A stretch of 64,000 nt of DNA, taken from Paenibacillus humicola (GTDB lineage: Bacteria; Bacillota; Bacilli; Paenibacillales; Paenibacillaceae). This document shows, piece after piece, positions 53,232 to 63,075 of this stretch. Under the pieces are notes generated by a model that saw only the letters and a list, made by a program, of their open reading frames with translations, was not told the origin of the DNA and ran no database searches. The position numbers and the translations under genes were made by a program. Positions within the stretch are counted from its first letter, which is position 1; each line of letters starts with the position of its first letter. The DNA is taken from assembly GCF_028826105.1 (NCBI RefSeq), contig NZ_JAQGPL010000001.1:3684501-3748500 (forward strand), read 5' to 3'.

Positions 53232-55438
53232 GCCGGTCGCTCCTTTTGCTTGGCATCTTCGGGATATTCGATGCGCGAGTGAAAGATGCCGATTACCGTC
53301 TCCTTCAGCGTCTGCGCGATCTTGTCGAGCTCTTTCATCGTCAGGTCGCATTCGTCAAGCTGGCCGTCCTCGAGCCGTCCCTTGATGATTTTGGCGATCA
53401 TCGTTTCGATCTGCTCCATCGTCGGATTCCGCAGGCTGCGGACGGCGGCCTCGACGCAGTCGGCAATGCCGACGATCGCCGCCTCCTTAGACTGGGCGCG
53501 CGGCCCCGGGTACCGGAAATCGTCTTCGGTAAAATCCGGCTCCACGCCCGCTTCCTCCGCCTGCTTCAGCGCCTTATAGTAAAAGTATTTCAAAAACGTC
53601 GTGCCGTGATGCTGCTCGGCGATATCGCGGATCGGCTTCGGGATGTTGTGCGCCTTCTGCATCTCCACCCCGTCGCGCGCATGCGCGATAATGATCGATT
53701 TGCTCAGCTTCGGATCGATCTTGTCGTGCGGATTTTCGATATTCGTCTGATTTTCGATAAAATAGCTCGGCCGCTTCGTTTTGCCGATATCGTGATAGAA
53801 AGAGCCGACGCGGCACAGCAGCCCGTCCGCGCCGATCGCTTCGGCGGCGGCCTCCGACAGGTTGCCGACCATGACGCTGTGGTGGTACGTCCCCGGCGTT
53901 TCCGTCAGCAGCTTGCGCAGCAGCGGATGGTTCGGATTGGACAGCTCCACAAGCTTCAGCGCCGACAAAATGCCGAACGATACTTCGAAGAACGGCATCA
54001 GCCCGATGACGAGAATCGCCGTCAGCAAGCCGCTAGCAAACGTAAACGCTACGGGCAGGATCATGTCGGTTCGCTGCGGCAGCTCGCTCTGCAGCAGGAG
54101 CAGCGAAACGACGGAAGCCGAACCGAACAGGCTGACCATAATGCCGGCCTTCAGAATGGTCGAGCGGTGGCTGGCGCGATGAATCGCGAAAATCGCGGCA
54201 AACGAGACGACAGCCGTGACGAAGCCGTAATTGAAGTCGAAAATCCGGTTCGGCTCCGTATTGAAGATGACGCTCCCCGCCAGCGCGAACAGAAACGTGC
54301 TGACGATCGCGAGCGGAGCGTCCAGCAGGAGGGCGATCAGCATCGCGCCCATCGCCGTCGGCGCCAGATAGCCGACATACGGCACCGCCTCCGTCTGCGT
54401 CAGGCGGGCGATATGCATGGCCGCGAGGTTCAGGACGAATACAAGCAGCAGCATCATGAGCTGCGAGTTGTTATAGCCGGTTTTGCCGCCCTTCCATAAT
54501 CCGCTTGACTTCTCCAAATAACTGTAAATGACAAGCATGAACAGCACCGACATAAGCAGCAGGCCGAGATTCGGCCAATAGGTCCGCTTATCCTGCAGCA
54601 GGCCGAAGCCGGACAGCCGGTCATAAACGTCCTGCGAAATCATTTCGCCCTTCTGCACGATGATGTCGCCCTGCTTAATGATCACCTCGGGCGTGTTTTC
54701 CTTCGCCTGAACGCGGGCGTCGCTCGTTGCCTGCTTGTCGTAGAACCGGTTCGGCATAATCGCATAACGCGCCAGCTCCTGCACAATCTCCCGCGTCTTG
54801 CGCTCGCTAAGCGAGCTTGCGTTGACAAGCTCCGCTACCTTGGTGCGGGCCGTCTCCGCATCGCTCAGCGGGTCGCTCGTCAGCTTGCGGACGATGCCGA
54901 GGCCGACCTGGCGCATCTCGGTAAGCTGGTCGCTCGTCAGCTGCGGCAGCTTGTAATACGTCTCCTCGGGAATGCGGTACGCCTGCTCCTTGACCGTCTT
55001 GGCCATTTCATCCAGCAGCGTCTGATTGTAGCTGCCGTTGCCCGCGTTCGTCCGCGCGAACTGGTCGACGTAATCGTTATACATCTGCGGGATTTCGCTG
55101 CGATAGATCGCGACTTTATTCGCGTCCGTCACCTGGTCGTCCTGATTGAGCTGCTCCATCCGGGTAAACAGCTTGTCGAGCAAATTTTCGCTGTGCAGCG
55201 CCACGATCGAATAAATGTCCTGTACCCGGTCGGCGGCCTGCTCCTGCGCCTGAATGGTCGCTTTATCGTCCTTCAGCTGCTTGGGCGCTTCAATATCGCG
55301 CACGCTCCGTTTGCCGAGCTCGATATCGTACGTTTTCGGAAGCAGGTGGGGCGCCATGCTCAAATAAAAAAGCAAAACGAACAGGAGCAAAAGCCCCCAT
55401 CGTACGGCCGCGTTCTGCTTCCATCCGCTGAATCGCAT
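53228..55438 (-). CDS. pgpH: Membrane HD phosphodiesterase PgpH (7TMR-HD)
   Basis: Cyclic-di-AMP phosphodiesterase, 736 residues. One N-terminal helix is followed by an extracellular 7TMR-HDED domain, seven membrane helices (about 295-480) and a cytoplasmic HD domain (HSVMVGNLSEAAAEAIGADG, SFYHDIGKTKRP, IIAHARDGVEMQ). Through c-di-AMP it affects osmolyte transport and cell-wall stress. ATG 55438 (MRFSGWKQN) lies after GGGAGGGAG. Confidence 0.93.
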   Translation of the reverse strand: MRFSGWKQNAAVRWGLLLLFVLLFYLSMAPHLLPKTYDIELGKRSVRDIEAPKQLKDDKATIQAQEQAADRVQDIYSIVALHSENLLDKLFTRMEQLNQDDQVTDANKVAIYRSEIPQMYNDYVDQFARTNAGNGSYNQTLLDEMAKTVKEQAYRIPEETYYKLPQLTSDQLTEMRQVGLGIVRKLTSDPLSDAETARTKVAELVNASSLSERKTREIVQELARYAIMPNRFYDKQATSDARVQAKENTPEVIIKQGDIIVQKGEMISQDVYDRLSGFGLLQDKRTYWPNLGLLLMSVLFMLVIYSYLEKSSGLWKGGKTGYNNSQLMMLLLVFVLNLAAMHIARLTQTEAVPYVGYLAPTAMGAMLIALLLDAPLAIVSTFLFALAGSVIFNTEPNRIFDFNYGFVTAVVSFAAIFAIHRASHRSTILKAGIMVSLFGSASVVSLLLLQSELPQRTDMILPVAFTFASGLLTAILVIGLMPFFEVSFGILSALKLVELSNPNHPLLRKLLTETPGTYHHSVMVGNLSEAAAEAIGADGLLCRVGSFYHDIGKTKRPSYFIENQTNIENPHDKIDPKLSKSIIIAHARDGVEMQKAHNIPKPIRDIAEQHHGTTFLKYFYYKALKQAEEAGVEPDFTEDDFRYPGPRAQSKEAAIVGIADCVEAAVRSLRNPTMEQIETMIAKIIKGRLEDGQLDECDLTMKELDKIAQTLKETVIGIFHSRIEYPEDAKQKERPA

Positions 55439-55597
55439 CCATTCTCCCTCCCCTAGAGGCAAAGCACCCCGAATCCCCGGCGTAAATAACGTCCGTTCGG
55501 GAACCCCCGGCAGGTCCGCGGGCGGGGCCACAAGGCTTTAAGCCCCGGCACAGGCGGCAAAAAAGCGGTGCGTCCTGCAGCGGGGCCTTCCTTAACA
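55439..55597. other. Spacer between phoH and pgpH
   Basis: About 160 bp. It is GC-rich, with no terminator or gene seen. pgpH may still be read from the upstream yqfC-yqfD-phoH transcript. Confidence 0.4.
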
Positions 55598-56572
55598 TTA
55601 AATCGTTTCGTTTTCCGCGTCCCAGTTATAAGCGTTTATAATTTTCTGCACGAGTGAATGGCGGACAACGTCGTGCTCCGAAAAGGCGATGAATCCGATT
55701 TCTTCGATATTGTTCAAAATGCGCTGCGCCTCGATCAGGCCGGACCGCTTGCCGCGCGGCAGGTCGATCTGCGTCACGTCTCCGGTGACGACCATTTTCG
55801 AGCCGAAGCCGAGCCGGGTCAAAAACATTTTCATCTGTTCCGGTGTCGTATTCTGCGCTTCATCCAAAATAATGAACGAATCGTCCAGCGTTCGTCCCCG
55901 CATATAAGCGAGCGGCGCCACCTCGATCAGTCCCCGCTCGAACGCCTTGGCGGTCTGATCCGGCCCGAGCACCTCGTGAAGCGCGTCGTAGAGCGGGCGC
56001 AAATACGGATCGACCTTCTCCTGCAAATCGCCGGGCAGGAAACCCAGGTTCTCGCCCGCTTCGACCGCGGGGCGCGTGAGCATAATGCGCTTGACGGCGT
56101 TCTCCTTCAGCGCCGCGACGGCCAGTACGACCGCGAGATACGTTTTGCCCGTACCGGCTGGGCCGATGCCGAACACGATGTCCTTTTTCTTGATCGTTTG
56201 CACGTAATGGCGCTGGCCGATGGTCTTCACCCGGATCGGTTTGCCTTTATACGTCGTCGTGATTTCCGCCTTGAACAAATCGAGCAGCTGGTCCGCCTGC
56301 AGCGTCCTGGCCAGCTCAAGCGCATAAGTCACGTCGCGTTCCGAAGGCGTATAGCCGCCGCGGAACAGCTGCTGCAGCACGGTGAACAGCTGCTCGATCG
56401 AGTCCACTTCGGCTTCCGGACCGGAGATCGTTATTTCGGCGTCACGCGAGGCAACGTCCGCTGCGGTCTGCTCCCGAACGAGCCGGAGGAACTTGTCCTG
56501 CGGCCCCAGCAGCGCCAGCCCTTCCGCCGCGCCGGCGAGCGGAATTTTCACAACCTTGGTTTCATTGACCAA
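55598..56572 (-). CDS. phoH: PhoH-family ATPase (PhoH/YqfE-type)
   Basis: A 324-residue P-loop NTPase with an N-terminal KH-like or small domain, then [18 protein letters not shown] (Walker A) and [18 protein letters not shown] (Walker B). No PIN domain, unlike ylaK in this window. Conserved next to ybeY in many bacteria, which points to RNA metabolism. The start is TTG 56572, 11 bases after AGGGAG. It lies six bases after yqfD. Confidence 0.93.
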   Translation of the reverse strand: MVNETKVVKIPLAGAAEGLALLGPQDKFLRLVREQTAADVASRDAEITISGPEAEVDSIEQLFTVLQQLFRGGYTPSERDVTYALELARTLQADQLLDLFKAEITTTYKGKPIRVKTIGQRHYVQTIKKKDIVFGIGPAGTGKTYLAVVLAVAALKENAVKRIMLTRPAVEAGENLGFLPGDLQEKVDPYLRPLYDALHEVLGPDQTAKAFERGLIEVAPLAYMRGRTLDDSFIILDEAQNTTPEQMKMFLTRLGFGSKMVVTGDVTQIDLPRGKRSGLIEAQRILNNIEEIGFIAFSEHDVVRHSLVQKIINAYNWDAENETI

Positions 56573-56578
56573 TAATTC

Positions 56579-57772
56579 TCAATCTCCCTGCATCTGAACT
56601 AGCGGTCTTTCGACTGCAATCGACTGTTCGACCTCAAAAAGCACTTTCATATAAACTTTACCATTGTCCGAGTTTTCATGCAAAATGTTTTCACCCCGGA
56701 TGACCGTCCCCGGTCCTCCCTTGGCGATCAAATCGGCGCGCGCCTGCGCCAGTCCGGCCGCTTTCGCGTCCTTCTCGCTCACCGGTACCGTATCCGTGCG
56801 CACCTCCATCAGCGTTTCCTTCATTCGTCCCAGCGGAAGCTTCCACGACCGCCACGAAGCCTGCTCCAGCTGCTTCTCCGTCTCGTACTGCGCGAACGGC
56901 GGCTTGCCGAAGCCGCTCACCTTGAGCGCGCGGCCCCAGGCGACCGCGTACCAGCGCACCGATTTTTGTCCTGTATATACGTTCACCTGCCGCATAAGCG
57001 GCGAAACAATATTGTATTCGTGCCAGACGAGACCCTTGACCGTGCCTTTGGCCACGACCGCCTGCCGGTGCGCTTCGTCCCCCAGCAGACCCGAAATGAG
57101 CACGTCGCCTTTCTTTACCTTCTGGTTCCGTTTCACGACGGGACGTCCCGTTTCCGCCAGCATGTCCGTCACGACCGCGTCCGTGGACGCCACGAGATCG
57201 CGCGGGCTGAGCAGCGGCTTCGTTTCCGGCTTCGTCGTCTCGACGACCTGAATCGTAATGCGCGTTCCGTGCTTCTCGACGCCGACCCATGCCGCGCCGG
57301 GCAGCATCCGGGCGAGCTTCTTCGACAGCACGTCCGTATCCTGCAGCCGGAACGACCATTGAAACGGATAAATGCCCTCCTGCTTCGCCGCCTGCAAAAT
57401 CTGCTCTTCGGACAGCTTGTCGTTCCCTTTGACGTCGACGGTCCAAACGAGCGACGACAGCAAATACATTCCAATGAAGAACAGGACGAGCCCGGCGCCA
57501 AAAAAAAGCCGTTTCTCCAGCTTCACGAGCCAGAACGGCATTCCCTTCCGGCCGAGGACATGCGCGCGGCAGCCGGTCTCCTTCAGGAGCGGCCGCAGCC
57601 GGAAATAATCGCCGACCGTCACGTCGCAAACAAGCTCCCCCCCGCTTGTCCGGCTGATCGACCACAGCTGCACGCCGGCGGCCAGCGCCCGGTTTACGAG
57701 CGTTTCCGCCGCATCGCCTCTGACGCGGATTGTTACGATGCCCTTCGTCCACTGCATCCACGACGCATTCAT
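56579..57772 (-). CDS. yqfD: Sporulation protein YqfD
   Basis: A 397-residue sporulation membrane protein with an N-terminal cytoplasmic region, a membrane helix near residue 95 (LVLFFIGMYLLSSLV) and a large extracytoplasmic domain. In B. subtilis YqfD is made in the mother cell and is linked to the SpoIIIAH-SpoIIQ feeding-tube complex; its partner gene yqfC precedes it here too. ATG 57772 has only a weak ribosome-binding site. Confidence 0.9.
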   Translation of the reverse strand: MNASWMQWTKGIVTIRVRGDAAETLVNRALAAGVQLWSISRTSGGELVCDVTVGDYFRLRPLLKETGCRAHVLGRKGMPFWLVKLEKRLFFGAGLVLFFIGMYLLSSLVWTVDVKGNDKLSEEQILQAAKQEGIYPFQWSFRLQDTDVLSKKLARMLPGAAWVGVEKHGTRITIQVVETTKPETKPLLSPRDLVASTDAVVTDMLAETGRPVVKRNQKVKKGDVLISGLLGDEAHRQAVVAKGTVKGLVWHEYNIVSPLMRQVNVYTGQKSVRWYAVAWGRALKVSGFGKPPFAQYETEKQLEQASWRSWKLPLGRMKETLMEVRTDTVPVSEKDAKAAGLAQARADLIAKGGPGTVIRGENILHENSDNGKVYMKVLFEVEQSIAVERPLVQMQGD

Positions 57773-57802
57773 CCTTACAGCAGCCCCCTTTTTCCGGCCT
57801 GT

Positions 57803-58084
57803 TTATAAATCGCGCACCTCGATGTGCTTGATGACGCCTTCCACGAATACTTCTTCCGTCCAGATGGTCCGGATGACCAGCTGAGCCCCCGTTACCTCCA
57901 GCTCGCCTTTACTGAGCGCCAGGCGCAGCTTGTCGCTCGAGAAATGAAGCACGCCGCGATGGTTCTCGATGTAAAGCTGGCGGTCGCCGATCATGGTCAC
58001 TCGGGGCAGATCGAATACGACGTCCTGCGGTAAATCGAGCAGATCGGCGGCTATTTTGCGAAGTTTGCGATTGAAGCGGCGCAT
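57803..58084 (-). CDS. yqfC: Sporulation protein YqfC
   Basis: A 93-residue YabP/YqfC-type protein (LPRVTMIGDRQLYIENHRGV). These are small sporulation proteins, required or associated with engulfment-stage membrane complexes. GGAAGGGGG precedes ATG 58084; the ORF is open further upstream but without family sequence. Operon with yqfD. Confidence 0.87.
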   Translation of the reverse strand: MRRFNRKLRKIAADLLDLPQDVVFDLPRVTMIGDRQLYIENHRGVLHFSSDKLRLALSKGELEVTGAQLVIRTIWTEEVFVEGVIKHIEVRDL

Positions 58085-58261
58085 GTCGGCGTAAGGCCCC
58101 CTTCCCGTACTGTACCAACCTATGCGGCCTAAAAGAAAAATATGAAGGTTCGGCCCCGGGGAAACGGGTAAAGCGAAAAACGGGAAATCAGGCGCGGGGA
58201 GTCCATACAACAAAAAAGAACATCCCGCGGCAAAGCGGAATGTTCCTCGTGAATTCGTCTG
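58085..58261. other. Spacer with terminator between the floA unit and yqfC
   Basis: Holds the terminator at 58211-58245 and presumably a sporulation promoter for yqfC. I could not place a SigE-type promoter with confidence. Confidence 0.4.
58211..58245 (-). terminator. Terminator of the nfeD-floA unit
   Basis: GAACAT-C-CCGC (58218 on) pairs with GCGG-A-ATGTTC (58235-58245), and the minus strand continues with TTTTTT. Confidence 0.86.
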
Positions 58262-58864
58262 TTATTTTCGTTGAAAAGGGCGCTTCGACCGCGGCGGCCC
58301 AAGCACCTCGGCCAGGACGACCGCGCGCTGCAGCTCGCCGCGGTCCGCCAGCCGAAAAGGCGCGCGGCTTGAGGAATCGGCGGCTGCAGAGGGGCGTCCC
58401 CTGCCGGGCAGGACGGCCGCCGGGGCCGCTGCTGCAGACGTCCGCTCGACGCCAATCTCCCAGCCGCCAGACGTCTGCACGTCCGCCTGCGCATCATGCT
58501 GCGCGGCTGAAGAGTACGACGTCATCGGCGGGCGTTCGGGCGTCGTCATTGCCGGACGTTCGATCGGCATCGACGGACGATCAGGCGCCGTCATTGCCGG
58601 GCGTTCGGTCGGCATGGCCGTCGTTTCGCGCCGCTCCGGCCAAGCGGCATCCTGCCTCGCCGTCACCGGCGGGCGAGAGTGCCCCGGCTGCCCGGTTAAC
58701 TGCCGGGGCCCTTTCGGCAGCGGCGGATTGCCGCCGAAATTCGGCATCCGGGGCCCGGAGCGGGTGTTGCCCCGGCGCGCCTTGTTCAGCAGCGAAAGCA
58801 CGAACCCGATGACGACGATAACGATGAAGAAGTTGTGGACGATAAATTGAACGATCGCATCCAT
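58262..58864 (-). CDS. Membrane protein with Arg-Pro-rich repeat tail
   Basis: A 200-residue protein. One N-terminal membrane helix (FIVHNFFIVIVVIGFVLSLL) is followed by a Pro/Arg-rich region with a repeated ERPAMT-type motif about every eight residues (TERPAMTA, PDRPSMPI, IERPAMTT, PERPPMTS at about 86-118). The C-terminus is charged and helical. It takes the slot of yqfB in B. subtilis, next to floA. The repeat looks like slippage-prone low complexity. AGGTGA precedes ATG. Confidence 0.65.
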   Translation of the reverse strand: MDAIVQFIVHNFFIVIVVIGFVLSLLNKARRGNTRSGPRMPNFGGNPPLPKGPRQLTGQPGHSRPPVTARQDAAWPERRETTAMPTERPAMTAPDRPSMPIERPAMTTPERPPMTSYSSAAQHDAQADVQTSGGWEIGVERTSAAAAPAAVLPGRGRPSAAADSSSRAPFRLADRGELQRAVVLAEVLGPPRSKRPFQRK

Positions 58865-58872
58865 ATCGTCAC

Positions 58873-59874
58873 CTATTCGCCGGGCTTATCGGTCATTCCG
58901 GCGTCGGGTCTGCCGATCGAGCTCCGCATCTGCGTGTCGGCTTCGATATTTTTCAAATTCATATAATCGAGCACGCCGATTTTTCCGCTCTTCAGCGCGT
59001 CCGCCATGGCCAGCGGCACCTGGGATTCGGATTCGACGACGCGCGCGCGCATCTCGACGACCTTCGCCTTCATTTCCTGCTCCTGCGCCACCGCCATCGC
59101 ACGGCGTTCCTCCGCCTTTGCCTGGGCGATCCGCTTGTCGGCTTCCGCCTGCTCCGTCTGCAGATGGGCGCCGATGTTTTTGCCCACGTCGACGTCCGCG
59201 ATATCGATGGACAAAATTTCGAACGCCGTGCCGGCGTCCAGCCCTTTGCCCAGCACGGTCCGGGAGATGAGATCCGGGTTTTCCAGCACGTCCTTATGCG
59301 ATTTCGAAGAACCGACCGTCGTGACAATGCCTTCGCCGACGCGGGCGATAATCGTTTCTTCGCCGGCGCCGCCGACGAGCCGGTCGATGTTCGCGCGAAC
59401 CGTTACGCGCGCCTTGACCTTCACTTCGATGCCGTCCTTGGCGACGGCGGATACGATCGGCGTCTCGATGACGCGCGGGTTGACGCTCATCTGCACCGCC
59501 TGCAGCACGTCGCGGCCGGCCAGGTCGATCGCGGCGGCCCGTTCGAAGCCGAGCTCGATGTTGGCCCGCTCCGCGGCGATCAGCGCATTGACGACGCGGT
59601 CGACGTTGCCGCCCGCCAGAAAGTGGCTTTCCAGCTGATTAATCGTCAGCCCGAGCCCCGCCTTCGTCGCTTTGATCAGCGGATTGACGATCCGGCTCGG
59701 AATGACCCGGCGCAGCCGCATCGCCACGAGCGTGATAATGCCGATGCGCACGCCGGAAGCAAGTGCCGAAATCCAGAGCATGATCGGGAAAAAGCTGAGA
59801 AACACGGACAGCGCGATAATCGCGAGCACCACAATAATAATGATGGTTACAGTCGGATCCAGTCCCATTTGCAT
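58873..59874 (-). CDS. floA: Flotillin-like protein FloA
   Basis: A 333-residue membrane scaffold of functional microdomains. An N-terminal helix hairpin ([18 protein letters not shown]) is followed by the SPFH/PHB domain ([39 protein letters not shown]) and an Ala/Glu-rich coiled coil ([20 protein letters not shown]). ATG 59874 is only two bases from GGAGGG; ATG 59868 (MGLDP) has better spacing. It is coupled with nfeD. Confidence 0.95.
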   Translation of the reverse strand: MQMGLDPTVTIIIIVVLAIIALSVFLSFFPIMLWISALASGVRIGIITLVAMRLRRVIPSRIVNPLIKATKAGLGLTINQLESHFLAGGNVDRVVNALIAAERANIELGFERAAAIDLAGRDVLQAVQMSVNPRVIETPIVSAVAKDGIEVKVKARVTVRANIDRLVGGAGEETIIARVGEGIVTTVGSSKSHKDVLENPDLISRTVLGKGLDAGTAFEILSIDIADVDVGKNIGAHLQTEQAEADKRIAQAKAEERRAMAVAQEQEMKAKVVEMRARVVESESQVPLAMADALKSGKIGVLDYMNLKNIEADTQMRSSIGRPDAGMTDKPGE

Positions 59875-59883
59875 TCCCTCCGT

Positions 59884-60720
59884 TTATGAGTGTTGATTTT
59901 CTTCGCGCCGCTGTACGACGACGCGCATGCCTTCGACCTCGATAACTTCGATGTCCGTACCCGAGGCGATAAATTCGCCCGACGTCACGACGTCGATACG
60001 CCGGCCCCCGATGTTCGCCGTCCCTGCCGGACGCAGCGGCGTAATGGCAGCCCCGTGCGCGCCGAGCAGCGACTTTTTGTCCGCCGTCGACACATACCCT
60101 TCCTCCGTCGTCAGCCGGTCCCGCAAAATAAACTTGTTCCAGACGCCCCGGTGCCGGAACCGTCTGGCGACAAAGTATACGACGATTCCCGCTGCGATCG
60201 CCGCGATAACCAGCGACAATATCGCTTCCTTCGGGTCCTGCGCGGCAAGCGCCGCACCGGCGATGAGCGACGTCGTGCCGAGCGCGGCCAGAATGCCGAA
60301 GCTCGGGACGAACAGCTCGCTCGCCAGCAGGACGATGCCGATGACGAAGAGGAGGATATCCTCCACCCCTGCGGAGCCGGTCACGAAATTACCGTAGAAA
60401 TACAAGGCAAAGGCGGCGATGCCCGCGATGCCCGGAACGCCGAGACCCGGAACGATCATCGCAATCGCCACGCCGGCAAACCCGATCGCAAACAGCAGCG
60501 TCCGCACGACCGGCCCCGTCAGAAAATCGGCCAATTTCTCCGCTGCTCCCATCTGCGCCTGCAGGGCCAGCGTCCCGCTCTCATGCAGCGAAGCCGTCAA
60601 ATCGGCGGCCGAAGCCTGCGCTCCGGCGGCAAACGCCGGCGCGCTGAGCAGCAGCGCAAAAATCGGCAGCAGGACGAGCAGCATCCCTTTCTTCCCTCTT
60701 ACAAGTTGCCGCAGCCGCAA
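59884..60720 (-). CDS. Short NfeD protein (no protease domain)
   Basis: A 278-residue FloA partner with a signal-like N-terminal helix, about five membrane segments (residues 75-175) and a C-terminal NfeD OB-fold (GTANIGGRRIDVVTSGEFIASGTDI). The ClpP-like serine protease domain found at the N-terminus of long NfeD proteins such as B. subtilis YqeZ is missing: only about 45 residues (ASAADLTASLHESGTL...) lie between the signal region and the membrane part. The start is TTG 60720 after GGGAGGG. Confidence 0.88.
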   Translation of the reverse strand: MRLRQLVRGKKGMLLVLLPIFALLLSAPAFAAGAQASAADLTASLHESGTLALQAQMGAAEKLADFLTGPVVRTLLFAIGFAGVAIAMIVPGLGVPGIAGIAAFALYFYGNFVTGSAGVEDILLFVIGIVLLASELFVPSFGILAALGTTSLIAGAALAAQDPKEAILSLVIAAIAAGIVVYFVARRFRHRGVWNKFILRDRLTTEEGYVSTADKKSLLGAHGAAITPLRPAGTANIGGRRIDVVTSGEFIASGTDIEVIEVEGMRVVVQRREENQHS

Positions 60721-60822
60721 CAGTCAGCCCTCCCTTTTTGGATCATCCGCCAAAGCGCGGCGCGGACTTTCCGAGCCGCACTCCTTAATACGCCGCAGGC
60801 CGGCACCCGTTTCACGGGCGGC

Positions 60823-62169
60823 TCAATGCGCCGCTTCCTTCAGGCGCACGGACGCCCAATCCGTCCGGTAGAAGCGGACCATGACGCTGATGCCGAACAC
60901 CGTCAGGAATGAATAAAGCGACAACCATGCTCCAAGGCTTCCCCAATCGAAGACGAAAATAAACAGATACGCCAGCGGCACGAACAGCAGCCAGCTCACC
61001 GCAAGCGAAACGCGAAGCAGGAAGGTCGTATCCCCGATGCCCCGCAGGCCGCCGGCATAAAAATTGAGCAGGCCGTCGAAAATTTGCAAATAAGCCGACA
61101 CTTGAATCAGGAATGCGGCCAGCTCGTAAACCGCTTTGTCGTCCGAATACAGATGGGCGATCGGAACGGCGAAAATGATCTCCACCGTGCCGAGCACGAT
61201 CAGGAAAATCGTACCGAGCACCGCCGTGTCCGTGCCCGCCCGGCGCCCGAGCAGCGGCGTGCCTTTGCCGACATGCTGGCCGACCATAATCGTCGCCGTC
61301 GCCCCGAATGCGAACGCGGGCATAAAGCCGAACGACATGACATTCAGCGATACCTCGTTTGCCGCAAGCGCCTCGTCGCCCAGCCTTGCCACAAAGGAAG
61401 TGAAAATATACATCGACAGGCTGAGCGAAAATTCCTGCATGCCGAGCTTTCCGCTTTCGCCGGCGATGAGCTTCATTTCCGGCCATTCGAAACGGACCGC
61501 GCCCAGGCTGCGCGTACGGAACCGCCCGTGCAGGGCGAAAAAGAACAGCAAGGCGCAAATCAGGAACTGTATCGCTTCTCCGGCGAGCACGGCGATTCCG
61601 GCTCCCTGAAGCCCGAGCTCCGGGCTTCCCCACCGCCCGAAGGTGAACATGTAGGTGAGCAGCGCCATCAGCACGTTGCTGACGAGCGCGACGACCATGG
61701 ACATTTTCGTCGCGCCGATGCCGCGCAAAAAACCGTGAAAAGCGAAATTGACGATACCGAACGACATGGCGTAAAAGCGGAGCTTCAAATAATCCGTGCC
61801 GCTGCGCACCAGGCTCTCGGAGCCTCCCGTCCAGCGCAAAATATCGTCCGCAGCCGTCCATCCAGCGGCGGCGACACAGAGGGCGAAAAACAGGCACAGC
61901 AGCATCGCCAAATAGGTGCGGGAGATTCCCTTGACCATATCCCCGGAGCCGTAATTTTGCGCCACCAAATAATTGACCGTATGACCGATGCCAGAGAAAA
62001 GGGCGAAAGCGTTGTACATAATAATGTTGGAAACCCCGACAACCGCGATGATGAGCGACCCGAGATGGCCGACCATGATCAGGTTGACGGTGCCGGTGAC
62101 CGTCTGCGTCGCGAACGAGACGAGCGACGGAACGGCGAGCACGAGAATGGCGCCCCAGTTTTTGAACAT
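60823..62169 (-). CDS. MATE-family multidrug/organic cation exporter
   Basis: A 448-residue transporter with about 12 membrane helices in two related halves (TVNLIMVGHLGSLIIAVVGV, then NEVSLNVMSFGFMPAFAF and ATIMVGQHVGKG). MATE transporters use sodium or proton gradients; the substrate cannot be told from sequence. ATG 62169 has only a weak AAAGG site, and the frame is open further upstream, so the start is less sure. Not in an obvious operon. Confidence 0.88.
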   Translation of the reverse strand: MFKNWGAILVLAVPSLVSFATQTVTGTVNLIMVGHLGSLIIAVVGVSNIIMYNAFALFSGIGHTVNYLVAQNYGSGDMVKGISRTYLAMLLCLFFALCVAAAGWTAADDILRWTGGSESLVRSGTDYLKLRFYAMSFGIVNFAFHGFLRGIGATKMSMVVALVSNVLMALLTYMFTFGRWGSPELGLQGAGIAVLAGEAIQFLICALLFFFALHGRFRTRSLGAVRFEWPEMKLIAGESGKLGMQEFSLSLSMYIFTSFVARLGDEALAANEVSLNVMSFGFMPAFAFGATATIMVGQHVGKGTPLLGRRAGTDTAVLGTIFLIVLGTVEIIFAVPIAHLYSDDKAVYELAAFLIQVSAYLQIFDGLLNFYAGGLRGIGDTTFLLRVSLAVSWLLFVPLAYLFIFVFDWGSLGAWLSLYSFLTVFGISVMVRFYRTDWASVRLKEAAH

Positions 62170-62255
62170 AGCCTTTTTGCAGTCCCCGTTCCTTCGGCAG
62201 AAGCCGATTTTGACGATAGACCTATTTTGAAGGCGGAGGCAGCGGCTGTCAACAC

Positions 62256-62287
62256 GAAAAAACACTCCCAAGCTGCAGGGAGTGTTC
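62256..62287 (-). terminator. Terminator after yqeY
   Basis: AACACTCCC (62261-62269) and GGGAGTGTT (62278-62286) form a perfect 9-bp stem, followed on the minus strand by TTTTTTCG. It ends the rpsU-yqeY transcript. Confidence 0.9.
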
Positions 62288-62302
62288 GGCTGAAAGCGTA
62301 TG

Positions 62303-62746
62303 TTATTGCAGAAATTGCTGCACGATCGTATTTACTAGTTTACCGTCAGCGCGCCCTTTTACCTTCGGCATGAGGGCAGCCATGACTTTCCCCATCTCGG
62401 CTTTGGAAGAAGCACCGGTTTCCTGGATGGTCTGCTGAACAATCACTTTGATCTCTTCTTCGTTCAGCTGCTGAGGAAGGTATGCACTAATAATTTCAAT
62501 TTCTGCGGCAAGATCTGACACAAGATCGTCGCGGCCGGCTTTTTCAAATTCTTGGAGGGAATCTTTACGTTGTTTGACTTCACGACTTAAGATATCAAGC
62601 ACTTCGGTGTCGTCGAGCGAACGTTTCAAGTCGATTTCCCGGTTCTTGATGGACGAACGGACCATCCGGATGACGGAAAGCTTGAATTTGTCCTGACTTT
62701 TCATCGCTTGCTTCATATCGTCGTTCAATCGTTCGCTAAGGTTCAT
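62303..62746 (-). CDS. yqeY: GatB/YqeY domain protein
   Basis: A 147-residue protein resembling the tRNA-binding tail of GatB (MNLSERLNDDMKQAMKSQDK, LPQQLNEEEIKVIV, MGKVMAALMPKVKGRADGK). Its exact role is unknown, perhaps in tRNA-related processes. It follows rpsU by 15 bp, a conserved pair in Bacillales. Start ATG 62746. Confidence 0.93.
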   Translation of the reverse strand: MNLSERLNDDMKQAMKSQDKFKLSVIRMVRSSIKNREIDLKRSLDDTEVLDILSREVKQRKDSLQEFEKAGRDDLVSDLAAEIEIISAYLPQQLNEEEIKVIVQQTIQETGASSKAEMGKVMAALMPKVKGRADGKLVNTIVQQFLQ

Positions 62747-62761
62747 TGCGGAAGGATCCTC

Positions 62762-62935
62762 CTAAAACTTTCTTTTACGCGCAGCCTCGGACTTTTTCTT
62801 GCGTTTGACACTAGGCTTCTCATAATGCTTGCGTTTCTTCACCTCGGCCAAGACGCCATCCTTTGCGATCGAACGCTTGAAGCGGCGGAGTGCAGCATCG
62901 ATTGTCTCGTTTTTGCGAACTTTTGTTTCAGACAC
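62762..62935 (-). CDS. rpsU: 30S ribosomal protein S21
   Basis: A 57-residue basic protein, family length. GTG 62935 gives [19 protein letters not shown] and follows GGAGGG. The C-terminus ([19 protein letters not shown]) is typical. It is controlled by a strong promoter about 60 bases upstream. Confidence 0.96.
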   Translation of the reverse strand: MSETKVRKNETIDAALRRFKRSIAKDGVLAEVKKRKHYEKPSVKRKKKSEAARKRKF

Positions 62936-62994
62936 CAGTTTTCCCTCCCTCCGAAACAGACCGTCCAAGAAGAACACACGGTTTATCAAACTTC

Positions 62995-63024
62995 ATTATA
63001 TGTCAAGACGAAAGTCAGTGTCAA
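62995..63024 (-). promoter_or_regulatory. Consensus SigA promoter for rpsU-yqeY
   Basis: On the minus strand TTGACA (63019-63024) and TATAAT (62995-63000), both perfect, 18 bases apart. A second TTGACA (63001-63006) sits directly against the -10 box. Confidence 0.88.
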
Positions 63025-63075
63025 CTTAAGGCAGCTGCATGCTGCCGGTTCCCTTTCTTCCGTCCCGGCTTCCCA

